The translations under genes were made by a program, and so were the position numbers. Shown one piece after another: positions 17,833 to 25,682 of a stretch of 41,181 nt of DNA; positions within the stretch are counted from its first letter, which is position 1; the number at the start of each line of letters is the position of its first letter. This stretch comes from Flavobacterium sp. (GTDB taxonomy: Bacteria; Bacteroidota; Bacteroidia; Flavobacteriales; Flavobacteriaceae): positions 1-41,181 of the forward strand of contig JACMLU010000017.1 of NCBI GenBank assembly GCA_014379405.1, in the 5' to 3' direction. Below the pieces are notes generated by a model, which searched no databases, was not told the DNA's origin, and worked only from the letters and a program-made list of their open reading frames with translations.

Positions 17833-17883
17833 ATGATAAAACCTTTTAATCTGGAAAATATCCAAGTCAAAAGGTTTTATCAT
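17833..17883. terminator. Long perfect hairpin between two minus-strand genes
   Basis: Arms of 15 bp match perfectly (17833-17847 and 17869-17883, core AAAACCTTTT / AAAAGGTTTT). The 21-base loop holds a second small stem (TGGA at 17852-17855 with TCCA at 17861-17864). It lies about 60 bases after the lysozyme-like gene and is probably its terminator, though no clear T-run follows. The rest of the gap 17653-17944 is AT-rich with nothing recognised. Confidence 0.5.
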
Positions 17884-17944
17884 TAATGAATTGTTTTTGT
17901 CTTTATTCTTAAAATAAACACGAGAAGAATTATTTCAAAACAAA

Positions 17945-18583
17945 CTATTTCATCACTGTTGCATTACTATCAGCTACAATTCCTGAAGTTTCATAACCTC
18001 CAAAGTCTCTCATATAACTTCTTATTGAAGTTCCGTAAGCATCTTTGAAATAACGATCTCCATTGTATCTAAAGAACTTTTTAACCGAACCTACTCCACC
18101 AAGATGCGCCGCAGCCAATATTCCAGATTCTGTAATTCGAATACCGCTGACAATTTGACCTTCGTATTTTTTGATAATGTTCTTTAATTCGGATTTGTTT
18201 TTGGACAAAAGAGCCACAAAAGCTTTTTCCTGCATTCTTGGACTGTTTAGAAAACGACTACTATCGTGAATTCCAACTGTTTTTAAGGTTTCCTTGCCAA
18301 ACTGGTATTTACCTAAATACCCCAGAGAATTAATTTTTTTGTATCTCCCTTGCGATTCTTTGAAAGCAATTGCTTCTTTGTAACCAATGAAGAATTTCCC
18401 TGTATAAGGAACACTTAAATTAGTATAATCGTTTTGTTTTTGGGAGGGAAATAAGTAGTGTGTCGCTTCGGATTCATTCACAAGAAACCACTGGTTGGAA
18501 TCTACATCGAAAGGTTTAAAACCCGAGCTTAAAAAGGCAATAATAATAGTCAAACTTGTATAAAAAGACCACTTCTTTATCAT
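17945..18583 (-). CDS. Exported lysozyme-fold (transglycosylase-like) protein
   Basis: A 212-aa protein with a signal sequence (MIKKWSFYTSLTIIIAFLSS). I chose ATG 18583; a longer version from 18634 would start at or before the predicted transcript start. The core contains a likely catalytic Glu76 in FKESQGRY, then INSLGYLGKYQFG, a pattern seen in lysozyme-like and SLT-type transglycosylases (compare GAYQF), and later AAAHLGGVGSVKKFF. It probably cleaves peptidoglycan in the periplasm, but assignment rests on motif similarity only. It is a single gene with its own promoter, just downstream of the mltG operon. Confidence 0.65.
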   Translation of the reverse strand: MIKKWSFYTSLTIIIAFLSSGFKPFDVDSNQWFLVNESEATHYLFPSQKQNDYTNLSVPYTGKFFIGYKEAIAFKESQGRYKKINSLGYLGKYQFGKETLKTVGIHDSSRFLNSPRMQEKAFVALLSKNKSELKNIIKKYEGQIVSGIRITESGILAAAHLGGVGSVKKFFRYNGDRYFKDAYGTSIRSYMRDFGGYETSGIVADSNATVMK

Positions 18584-18631
18584 AAATTGTTTTTCTTCAA
18601 AACGCTGTCCCGTTATGAAATTTCTACGGTG

Positions 18632-18639
18632 CAAATATA
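18632..18639 (-). promoter_or_regulatory. -7 promoter box (TATATTTG, minus strand)
   Basis: A perfect box 48 bases upstream of ATG 18583. It places the transcript start near 18625, supporting the shorter start of the lysozyme-like gene. Confidence 0.45.
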
Positions 18640-18682
18640 CAATAAAAAATACAAAGCCTGATTATCAGTAAGTTAAAAAAAC

Positions 18683-19597
18683 CTAAAAATAGAGGGCGTG
18701 AAATTTGAATCCTTTCTGAGGTGAGTATTCAAGGGTCGGCGCAGGGATTTTGACCGTATTTAAAACCGAAAAAATCGTCTTCAAAAAATGAGATTTTGTG
18801 TTAATTTTTGTCAAATCTAAATCCAAACTAAGGTAAAATTGTCTGTATTTTTCTGGTTTTATAGGAAAAATAACCGAATTTTTTTTGTCATTTTCGCCAA
18901 TTAGTCCCTCTGCTCCATAACCAAAAGCAACGTTCAGCCACTTCGGAATTTTAGATTTTTTGGAAAAAGAATACAAATTTACCGAAAACCAATAGGTTTG
19001 TCCGTTGTAATCTTTTAGGATTTGTTCTTGCATTGAACTTCCAAATAAATCGGGTCTATAATTGGCATATTCAGTTGTGTGAAAAGAGAATTTTGGAGTA
19101 ATGCGTTGTTCGTTCCAAATCAATTCCTGCGAAACATACAAAGCAGTTCCCGAAGCATTGGCAATAACATCACCCATCGACGCTCCCCATTCTTCCGAAA
19201 ATCCATCCATAACTTCAACAGCCGTCAAGAATACAAATCCTAAACTAGCACCATAAATTAATTGATTTTTCTTGCTGGCTCCACTCCAATTCAGTGCTTC
19301 TGCACCAAATCTCCCAATGTGATAGGAAGAATAAAGATGTCCTAATTTATCCATCTGCATCCACTCGGCATTGTCATTTATAAAATGAAAATCAGATTTG
19401 GGATAGTCAGCGTACCAAAGCTGGTTCAAGCCAATCAAAGCTCCGGAAGCCAAAACTGTTTCGGTAATATATACAGAAGTCTGTCTTTTCTTGTTTAAAG
19501 AATCGGAGGGTTTAAAGAAATTATCAAATGAATTTTGCGCCAAAATACTTTGAAACACAAAAAATAAAAGAAAACAATAGTAGCTTTTATATTTCAA
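18683..19597 (-). CDS. DUF2279 (YfiM-like) exported protein
   Basis: A 304-aa protein of the DUF2279/YfiM family, recognised by MDKLGHLYSSYHIGRFG (conserved Asp-Lys and His) and by EWGASMGDVIANASGTALY. I chose TTG 19597, which gives a normal signal peptide (MKYKSYYCFLLFFVFQSILA) and starts 2 bases after the mltG stop. A TTG at 19630 would add 11 residues. There is no lipobox, unlike enterobacterial YfiM. It is envelope-located with unknown role and ends the dapF-GNAT-mltG operon, which hints at cell-wall function. Confidence 0.75.
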   Translation of the reverse strand: MKYKSYYCFLLFFVFQSILAQNSFDNFFKPSDSLNKKRQTSVYITETVLASGALIGLNQLWYADYPKSDFHFINDNAEWMQMDKLGHLYSSYHIGRFGAEALNWSGASKKNQLIYGASLGFVFLTAVEVMDGFSEEWGASMGDVIANASGTALYVSQELIWNEQRITPKFSFHTTEYANYRPDLFGSSMQEQILKDYNGQTYWFSVNLYSFSKKSKIPKWLNVAFGYGAEGLIGENDKKNSVIFPIKPEKYRQFYLSLDLDLTKINTKSHFLKTIFSVLNTVKIPAPTLEYSPQKGFKFHALYF

Positions 19598-19599
19598 AA

Positions 19600-20640
19600 T
19601 TATCTTGTAACGCCTTGACTGTTGATCCAATCTGAATATTTTTTGGCGTTTTTATTATGTTCATCCAAAGTAGCGGCAAATTCATGGTAACCAAAACGAT
19701 CCACACTGGCACAGAAATAAATAAAGTCGTGTTTTTCTGGATTCAAAACGGCATCCAAGGCCGTAATATCCGGCATAGCGATTGGTCCTGGAGGAAGACC
19801 AGTTACTTTATAAGTGTTGTAAGGTGAGTTCAAAAACAAATCGTTGTAAAAAACTCTTTTAATGACTTGGTCAAAATCATTATCTTTCTTTTTAATGGCA
19901 TAAATTACCGTTGGATCCGCCTGAAGCGGCATTTCCAACCTCAAACGGTTCAGATAAACACCAGCAATTCTTGGTCTTTCGTCTTTCTTAACCGATTCTT
20001 TGTGTACTATCGAAGCCAAAATTGTTGCTTCCACTGGCGTTAAACCTTGTTTTTCAGCTTTTGCAATTCGTTCCTTGTTCCAGAAATTACGGTATTCCTT
20101 GATCATTTTATCACGGAATTTTTCGGCAGTAATATTCCAATACACTTCATACGTATTTGCAATAAACATCACGAAAACATTCTCTTCGGTAAAACCATTT
20201 TCTTTCAGAAAAATAGAATCTTTAAAGGTTTTCAACAACAATAAACTATCCGGTTCTATTTGAGAACTCACACGACCGGCAAAATTTTCCAATCGTTCTT
20301 GATTGTTGAAAGCCAGTTTCACGGGAACATTGCTTCGCATCGCTTTGACCAATTCATAACTATTCATTCCTTGTTTGAATAAAAAACGTCCTGGTTTTAC
20401 GTTTTCAGGATAGCTCCTTTTATCGGCCACCATTTCAAAACGATTCATGTTTTCTACAAAAGGTTCTAATATTTTCTTGACATCTTCATAAGTTGAACCT
20501 GTTGGAACAAAAACAAAGACTTCACTTTGTGAAAACTTGGTGTTTTTAGAAAAAACTTGATTCGCCAGTATACCACCGTAAATCAGTAATCCTGACATTA
20601 AAACTACAGATGCTATTGTTATGATTTTCTTTAAGTTCAA
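19600..20640 (-). CDS. mltG: Endolytic transglycosylase MltG
   Basis: MltG (YceG) cuts nascent glycan strands at the inner membrane and so sets strand length. The 346-aa protein has one N-terminal membrane helix (residues 5-27), a LysM-like region with the VPTGSTYEDVKKILEP segment, and the YceG catalytic core. The catalytic Glu is E215 in ASIVHKES, followed by PRIAGVYLNRL and LQADPTVIYA, all family hallmarks. Length is typical. It lies 11 bases after the GNAT gene and 2 bases before the DUF2279 gene, in an operon begun by dapF, so precursor synthesis and wall processing are linked. Confidence 0.96.
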   Translation of the reverse strand: MNLKKIITIASVVLMSGLLIYGGILANQVFSKNTKFSQSEVFVFVPTGSTYEDVKKILEPFVENMNRFEMVADKRSYPENVKPGRFLFKQGMNSYELVKAMRSNVPVKLAFNNQERLENFAGRVSSQIEPDSLLLLKTFKDSIFLKENGFTEENVFVMFIANTYEVYWNITAEKFRDKMIKEYRNFWNKERIAKAEKQGLTPVEATILASIVHKESVKKDERPRIAGVYLNRLRLEMPLQADPTVIYAIKKKDNDFDQVIKRVFYNDLFLNSPYNTYKVTGLPPGPIAMPDITALDAVLNPEKHDFIYFCASVDRFGYHEFAATLDEHNKNAKKYSDWINSQGVTR

Positions 20641-20651
20641 AACTAATTTTT

Positions 20652-21185
20652 TTAAAGTTGATGATTTATTATTTGAAAAATAGCCTCGTCTTTATACACT
20701 CCATTGACGAAAGTCCAATCTTTTTTTGTGCCAATTTTTTGAAATCCAAATTTAGTAAAAAGAGCTATACTAGCTACATTTTCTGTATCTATATTTGCAT
20801 ATAATTGATGCAGATTCAAATGATAAAAAGCATATCGAATTAACAGCTCCAAAGCTTCTGAACCTATATTCTGTTTTCTGTTTTCTGTTCCCTGTATTAC
20901 GATGCCAATTCCTGCCCTATTATTCTTGGGATCAAACTCAAACAAATCAATTAATCCAATTGCCGGAAAATCTTCATCCTGACAAATCGCCAATCGCAAT
21001 TGCTTGGCTTCATAAATATCCTGATGGGCATTTTCAAGGTATTGCTTGACCAAAAACCGACTGTAAGGCGTTTGTGTATTGCTTACTTGCCAAATACTTT
21101 GGTCGTTTTCCATAGCATAAACAAACTCCAAGTCATTGGGTTCGAGTGCGCGGAGGTAGACGTTTTTGCCTTTTAGAGTTATCAT
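20652..21185 (-). CDS. RimJ/RimL-type GNAT acetyltransferase
   Basis: A 177-aa GNAT enzyme of the RimJ/RimL group: N-terminal VYLRALEPNDLEFVYAMEND, acetyl-CoA site around GIGIVIQGTENRKQNIGSEA, and C-terminal NIDTENVASIALFTKFGFQ. It probably acetylates a protein N-terminus, an amino group of a small molecule, or a polyamine (SpeG also has this form). Its ATG shares one base with the dapF TAA (TAATG), so translation is likely coupled. Part of the acetyl-CoA site is encoded by four 7-mers (20868-20895) resembling ACAGAAA; the residues still fit the family. Confidence 0.9.
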   Translation of the reverse strand: MITLKGKNVYLRALEPNDLEFVYAMENDQSIWQVSNTQTPYSRFLVKQYLENAHQDIYEAKQLRLAICQDEDFPAIGLIDLFEFDPKNNRAGIGIVIQGTENRKQNIGSEALELLIRYAFYHLNLHQLYANIDTENVASIALFTKFGFQKIGTKKDWTFVNGVYKDEAIFQIINHQL

Positions 21186-21967
21186 TATATTTCTATCACA
21201 CCTTTAAACACGAATTCTGCCGGACCAATCAAGAAAACATTGGTAAACAAATCCCCCATTTTATCAAAAGAGACGGCTAATTTTCCACCTTCCACGTTCA
21301 AATTAATAGAAGAAGCATTGGTTTGTCCCGTGGCATTCATTGCAATCGCCACTGCTGTTGCACCAGTTCCACAAGCTAATGTTTCATCTTCGACACCTCT
21401 TTCATAAGTACGAAGCGAGAAAGTATCTTCATTGATTTTTTTCACGAAATTGATATTGCTTCCTTCTTTCCCATATAATGGTCCGTAACGAAGAGACGCT
21501 CCGTTTTCTTTTACATTATAATGTTCCAAATCCTCCACCAATTGTACGTGATGCGGAGAACCGGTATTCATAAAAGTATAATCGTTTTCTTTTTTAATAT
21601 CGGCAACATCAATCATTTGCAAAGAAACAATTCCGTCATTAGCAACGCTGGCGTGATGCAAACCATCGGTAGCAATGAAAGTACAATCGTCTTTAATCAC
21701 GTTCAAATCTTTAGCGAAAGCCACTAAACAGCGACCACCATTCCCACACATTGAGCTTTGGTTTCCGTCGGAATTGTAATAGACCATCTTGAAATCGGTA
21801 TCAATATCGTTTTCCAATAGAATCAATCCATCGGCACCAATACCAAAACGTCGGTCGCACAAACGGGCAACGAGTTGGACATTTTCTTTTGGAAAAAATC
21901 CAGAACGATTGTCAATCATTACAAAATCGTTTCCTGTTCCTTGATATTTATAGAATTCTAATTGCAT
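21185..21967 (-). CDS. dapF: Diaminopimelate epimerase
   Basis: DapF interconverts LL- and meso-diaminopimelate for lysine and peptidoglycan synthesis. The 260-aa protein has both catalytic cysteines: C74 in SSMCGNGGRC and C199 in ETLACGTGATA. The start at 21967 (MQLEFYKYQGTGNDFVMIDN) aligns with the family; an upstream ATG at 22042 would add 25 residues beyond the promoter and is rejected. It is the first gene of the operon dapF-GNAT-mltG-DUF2279. Confidence 0.97.
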   Translation of the reverse strand: MQLEFYKYQGTGNDFVMIDNRSGFFPKENVQLVARLCDRRFGIGADGLILLENDIDTDFKMVYYNSDGNQSSMCGNGGRCLVAFAKDLNVIKDDCTFIATDGLHHASVANDGIVSLQMIDVADIKKENDYTFMNTGSPHHVQLVEDLEHYNVKENGASLRYGPLYGKEGSNINFVKKINEDTFSLRTYERGVEDETLACGTGATAVAIAMNATGQTNASSINLNVEGGKLAVSFDKMGDLFTNVFLIGPAEFVFKGVIEI

Positions 21968-21988
21968 TGTAGTATGTATTAAGAAATA

Positions 21989-21996
21989 CAAAAGTA
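21989..21996 (-). promoter_or_regulatory. -7 promoter box of the dapF operon (TACTTTTG)
   Basis: A perfect TAnnTTTG box on the minus strand, giving a leader of about 15 bases before the dapF ATG. No good TTG is placed at the usual upstream distance. Confidence 0.45.
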
Positions 21997-22018
21997 CAAA
22001 AAACATTGGGTTAATTTC

Positions 22019-22143
22019 TACCGCAAAGACGCAAGGGCGCAAAGTTTTAATTAATAGTGTGCTTTGTAAAATTAGAAATTTATCGGGATGATTACTTTGG
22101 AAGCTTTCGAACTTTCTCCTTGAGAATTTGCGTCTTAGCGGTA
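22019..22143. repeat. Inverted-repeat element between dapF and htrA
   Basis: Ends TACCGCAAAGACGCAA (22019-22034) and its near-perfect inverse TTGCGTCTTAGCGGTA (22128-22143) pair at 15 of 16 positions, enclosing 93 bases without an ORF. The structure is like a small non-autonomous mobile or REP-type element. Confidence 0.55.
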
Positions 22144-22258
22144 AAATTTAAAAATATTAATAATACGTTAAAGATTGTTAAGCGAGCGTTAAACTGTTTT
22201 TTTAAAATTACAAATTTTATAATTTTACGTAGTAAATTCTTAAACAACTTATATAACT

Positions 22259-23653
22259 ATGAAACGATTTTCAAGCCTATTTTTGGTGTCATTGTTGAGC
22301 GGAACCGTAACATTGGGTTCTTATAAATTGTTATTTGACGACAATGGCTATTTTTCAAAAAAATCAATTGTAACGCAAGCTCCAAATACTTATGGAAGAA
22401 CTATTGGCTTATCTTCGGAAGCAGTTGATTTTACAGAAGCTGCCGACAAAACAATTCATACGGTGGTTCACGTAAAAAATGTCTCCCGGAAAAGTGTTTC
22501 CAATCCCATTTTGGAATATTTCTACGGCTACAGAGGCGACCAATTACAGGAACAAGTAGGAACGGGTTCTGGGGTAATCATTTCGGAAGACGGTTATATC
22601 GTAACCAATAATCACGTGATAAAAGACGCATCGGAAATAGAAATCACCTTGAACAACAAGAAATCTTATCCTGCAAAACTCATCGGAACCGATTCGAAAA
22701 TGGATATCGCTTTGTTAAAAATCAATGCTGATGAGAAATTGCCTTATACGGCTTTCGCCAATTCAGATTCGGTGAAAATTGGCGAATGGGTTTTGGCGGT
22801 TGGAAATCCTTATAACTTAACTTCTACTGTTACGGCAGGAATTATTTCGGCTAAAGCCAGGAATTTGGAAACTGGTGGAATTCAATCTTTCATCCAAACT
22901 GATGCTGCCGTAAATCCAGGTAACAGTGGTGGAGCATTAGTCAATACTCGAGGTGAATTAATCGGAATCAATACGATGATTTCTTCTCCAACAGGTTCTT
23001 ACACTGGATATTCATTTGCCATTCCTTCGAATAATGCAAAAAAAATAATTGATGATTTAATTGAATTTGGAAATGTGCAACGAGGAATTCTAGGTGTTGA
23101 AGGAGGTGAATTGAATGCACAAGCTTCAAAAGAATTTGGTGTTAAGGAAACCCAGGGTTTTTACATCAATAAAGTACAGCAAAAATCTGGAGCCGAAAAA
23201 GCAGGATTGCAAAAAGGAGACATCATCATCAAATTAGACAATCAAAACATTTCTTCTTTTGCAGATCTTTCGGGTTATATCAACACCAAAAGACCGAATG
23301 ATAAAGTAGAAGTTACTTTTATCAGAGATGGAAAAAACAAAGTACTTCCTGTTGTTTTGAGCAAAAACGAATTTTTCAGCACTGAATTTAAAGGAATAGA
23401 ATTAGAAGACCTTGCTGCTGCGGACAAAAACAGATATCATTTGGATTACGGAGTAAAAATTAAATCCATCAATAATGAAAACCTGAAACAATATGAAGCC
23501 GAACTCAAAGGAAATATTATCCTGAGCATTGATAATGTAAAAATCAAAGACATTGAATCGGCTTCCAAACTTTTGAATAACAAAGCCGAAAACCAAAGTA
23601 TTCAAATGGAAATGATTAATAAAAGAGGAGAAATCATTCGAATCATAATTTAA
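22259..23653 (+). CDS. HtrA/Deg-family periplasmic serine protease
   Basis: A 464-aa Deg protease that degrades or refolds damaged envelope proteins. The N-terminus has a signal or anchor helix (residues 3-20). The trypsin-like domain carries the triad H119 (VTNNHVI), D149 (SKMDIALLKI) and S223 (NPGNSGGAL). A PDZ domain follows (about residues 270-355, with QGFYINKVQQKSGAEKAGL) and a second, more divergent PDZ domain fills the C-terminus. This is the usual DegP/DegQ layout. It is monocistronic, with a hairpin terminator after it. Its upstream region contains an inverted-repeat element. Confidence 0.95.
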   Translation: MKRFSSLFLVSLLSGTVTLGSYKLLFDDNGYFSKKSIVTQAPNTYGRTIGLSSEAVDFTEAADKTIHTVVHVKNVSRKSVSNPILEYFYGYRGDQLQEQVGTGSGVIISEDGYIVTNNHVIKDASEIEITLNNKKSYPAKLIGTDSKMDIALLKINADEKLPYTAFANSDSVKIGEWVLAVGNPYNLTSTVTAGIISAKARNLETGGIQSFIQTDAAVNPGNSGGALVNTRGELIGINTMISSPTGSYTGYSFAIPSNNAKKIIDDLIEFGNVQRGILGVEGGELNAQASKEFGVKETQGFYINKVQQKSGAEKAGLQKGDIIIKLDNQNISSFADLSGYINTKRPNDKVEVTFIRDGKNKVLPVVLSKNEFFSTEFKGIELEDLAAADKNRYHLDYGVKIKSINNENLKQYEAELKGNIILSIDNVKIKDIESASKLLNNKAENQSIQMEMINKRGEIIRIII

Positions 23654-23681
23654 AGCAAAACTAAACTTGAGTAAGAACAGG

Positions 23682-23722
23682 CCGCAGATTCGCAGATTAT
23701 TTTAAAATCTGTGAATCTGCGG
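23682..23722. terminator. Bidirectional hairpin between htrA and the Lrp-type gene
   Basis: Arms CCGCAGATTCGCAGATT (23682-23698) and AATCTGTGAATCTGCGG (23706-23722) pair over 17 bases with one G-U type mismatch around a 7-base loop. It lies between convergent genes and is long enough to be a REP-like repeat as well. Confidence 0.6.
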
Positions 23723-23729
23723 TTAACTT

Positions 23730-24188
23730 TTAAATAGGCAAAACAGTGGTGCTCTTCACTTCCGAGATAATAAAAAAGCTGTTAATCAGTGAAACCTCTG
23801 GTAAAACTGACAACTTTTTTTGGTGAAAATTGTGGTAACTTTCCATATCGGGCAAGATGATTTTGAGCATATAATCGAAACTTCCAGAAATAAAATTACA
23901 TTCGACCACTTCGGGCATATTCATAATCGATTGATTGAATCCTTCCGAAACATCGTAGGTTTGTTTCACAAGCGTGACTTGGCAATAGACCATCAAATTA
24001 TTGCCCAATTTCTTCTTGTTCAAAATCGAAACATATTTTTCGATAATTCCTTCCTTTTCCAAACGCTTCACTCGATCGTGAACGGGCGTTAGCGAAAGAT
24101 TTATTTTATTAGCTATATCCTTTAAAGTCAAATGCGCATTCACTTGAAGAAGTCGCAGGATTTTTTTGTCGGTTTCGTCTAAAATCAT
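23730..24188 (-). CDS. Lrp/AsnC-family transcriptional regulator
   Basis: A 152-aa regulator with an N-terminal winged helix-turn-helix (DETDKKILRLLQVNAHLTLK, then LSLTPVHDRVKRLEKEGII) and a C-terminal RAM ligand-binding domain (FNQSIMNMPEVVECNFISGS, DYMLKIILPDMESY). Such proteins form octamers and sense amino acids. The gene is divergent from alanine dehydrogenase across 211 bases, an arrangement like AldR-ald in actinobacteria. It likely controls that gene in response to alanine or another amino acid. Effector and sites are inferred. Confidence 0.93.
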   Translation of the reverse strand: MILDETDKKILRLLQVNAHLTLKDIANKINLSLTPVHDRVKRLEKEGIIEKYVSILNKKKLGNNLMVYCQVTLVKQTYDVSEGFNQSIMNMPEVVECNFISGSFDYMLKIILPDMESYHNFHQKKLSVLPEVSLINSFFIISEVKSTTVLPI

Positions 24189-24355
24189 AACAATTATTGT
24201 TTGTTTTGTTGTTTTTAAAACATTTAAAAACAGATATTTTTTCGTTTTGGAACTACAATTAACCCTAAATTCAGAAATATTTTATGTAAAAATACCAAAT
24301 AAAACTGTTATTTTCTTAATTTAAATCCATTAAACATAATATTTTCTTTAAGTAG

Positions 24356-24363
24356 TAAATTTG
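24356..24363 (+). promoter_or_regulatory. -7 promoter box of alanine dehydrogenase (TAAATTTG)
   Basis: A perfect TAnnTTTG box 36 bases before the ald ATG, with no TTG at the usual upstream place, which could mean the promoter needs an activator such as the divergent Lrp-type protein. Confidence 0.5.
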
Positions 24364-24399
24364 TATATATTCTAAACACAACTACTAAACCCAACTATT

Positions 24400-25530
24400 A
24401 TGATCATCGGAATCCCAAAAGAAATCAAAAACAACGAAAATCGTGTAGCGTTAACCCCAGCTGGAGTAGCCGAATTTAAAAAACACGGACATCTTGTATA
24501 TGTGCAAAAAAGCGCAGGCGAGAACAGTGGTTTTAGCGACAAAGCTTACGCCGAATCTGGAGCCGAACTTTTACCAACCATTGAAGCTGTTTATGAAATT
24601 GCCGAAATGATTATCAAGGTAAAAGAACCTATTGCCTCAGAATATTCACTTATCAAAAAAGACCAATTACTATTTACTTATTTCCACTTTGCTTCCTCTG
24701 AACCATTAACTTATGCGATGATAGAAAGAGAAGCGGTTTGCTTGGCTTATGAAACGGTTGAAAAATCAGATCGTAGTTTGCCTTTGTTGGTTCCAATGTC
24801 GGAAGTGGCGGGAAGAATGGCCATTCAAGAAGGTGCTAAATATCTAGAAAAACCTATGAAAGGAAAAGGAATTCTTCTAGGAGGCGTTCCCGGAGTTCCT
24901 CCAGCAAAAGTAGTCGTTTTAGGCGGTGGAATCGTTGGAACACAAGCAGCAAAAATGGCCGCCGGTTTTGGCGCTCAAGTAACCATTATGGATGTGAGTT
25001 TGCCGCGTTTACGCTATTTATCTGACGTGATGCCTGCCAATGTTACAACGCTTATGTCGAACCATTATAATGTTCGTGATGCTATTTCTCAAGCAGATTT
25101 GGTTATTGGAGCCGTTTTGATTCCAGGTGCCAAAGCACCGCACTTGATTACCCGTGATATGCTAAAATTAATGAGCCCTGGAACCGTAGTAGTCGATGTA
25201 GCCGTTGACCAAGGAGGTTGTATTGAAACTTGTACCCCAACAACACACGAAAATCCAACTTTCATCATAGACGACATTGTCCATTATTGTGTGGCGAATA
25301 TGCCTGGTGCTGTCCCTTATACTTCCACTTTGGCATTGACCAATGCCACTTTGCCTTACGCTTTGCAATTGGCCAACAAAGGATGGAAAAAAGCTTGTAT
25401 CGAAAACGAAGAATTAAAAAAAGGACTCAACGTTGCCAATGGCAAGATTGTCTATAAAGGTGTTGCCGATGCTTGGAATTTGCCTTTTGAAGATGTAGAA
25501 ACCGTATTGCAAGAACTGGTTTACGCTTAA
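24400..25530 (+). CDS. ald: Alanine dehydrogenase
   Basis: Ald catalyses NAD-dependent reversible deamination of L-alanine to pyruvate and ammonia. The sequence begins MIIGIPKEIKNNENRVALTP, with substrate residues R15, K75 (IIKVKEP) and H96 (YFHFAS). The Rossmann fold is at VVVLGGGIVGTQAAKMAAG and the catalytic Asp in VVDVAVDQGG. At 376 aa the length is typical of the hexameric enzyme. It is monocistronic, with a strong terminator, a divergent Lrp-type regulator and a convergent amino-acid permease, which together look like an alanine-use module. Confidence 0.96.
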   Translation: MIIGIPKEIKNNENRVALTPAGVAEFKKHGHLVYVQKSAGENSGFSDKAYAESGAELLPTIEAVYEIAEMIIKVKEPIASEYSLIKKDQLLFTYFHFASSEPLTYAMIEREAVCLAYETVEKSDRSLPLLVPMSEVAGRMAIQEGAKYLEKPMKGKGILLGGVPGVPPAKVVVLGGGIVGTQAAKMAAGFGAQVTIMDVSLPRLRYLSDVMPANVTTLMSNHYNVRDAISQADLVIGAVLIPGAKAPHLITRDMLKLMSPGTVVVDVAVDQGGCIETCTPTTHENPTFIIDDIVHYCVANMPGAVPYTSTLALTNATLPYALQLANKGWKKACIENEELKKGLNVANGKIVYKGVADAWNLPFEDVETVLQELVYA

Positions 25531-25586
25531 TCATATTAGTATTAATAACAAAGTATTAAGTATCAAGACTTGGTTCTACTAAAATC

Positions 25587-25630
25587 AAAATCCGTCAAGT
25601 TATAAATAACGAGACGGATTTTTTATTGTT
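25587..25630 (+). terminator. Rho-independent terminator of ald
   Basis: Arms AAAATCCGTC (25587-25596) and GACGGATTTT (25613-25622) pair perfectly around a 16-base loop, followed by more T's. Confidence 0.8.
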
Positions 25631-25647
25631 ATTGGTACACGAATTTT

Positions 25648-25682
25648 ATCGACTACAAACTGAACACTGAATACTGAACACT
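25648..25682 (-). repeat. Heptad array overlapping the APC permease stop codon
   Basis: Minus-strand 7-mers AGTGTTC, AGTATTC, AGTGTTC, AGTTTGT and AGTCGAT. The first starts at the A of the TAG stop. The first 18 bases from the stop (TAGTGTTCAGTATTCAGT) are identical to those at the SurA-like gene stop 11.5 kb away. Confidence 0.75.

Noticed and set aside
20868..20895. Four heptads (ACAGAAT, ACAGAAA twice, ACAGGGA) inside the RimJ-like gene
   Set aside because: The encoded residues fit the acetyl-CoA site of the family, so this may be chance A-rich coding sequence. It is not counted among the heptad arrays.
21968..22042. 25-residue N-terminal extension of dapF
   Set aside because: It crosses the predicted promoter and is absent from the DapF family pattern.
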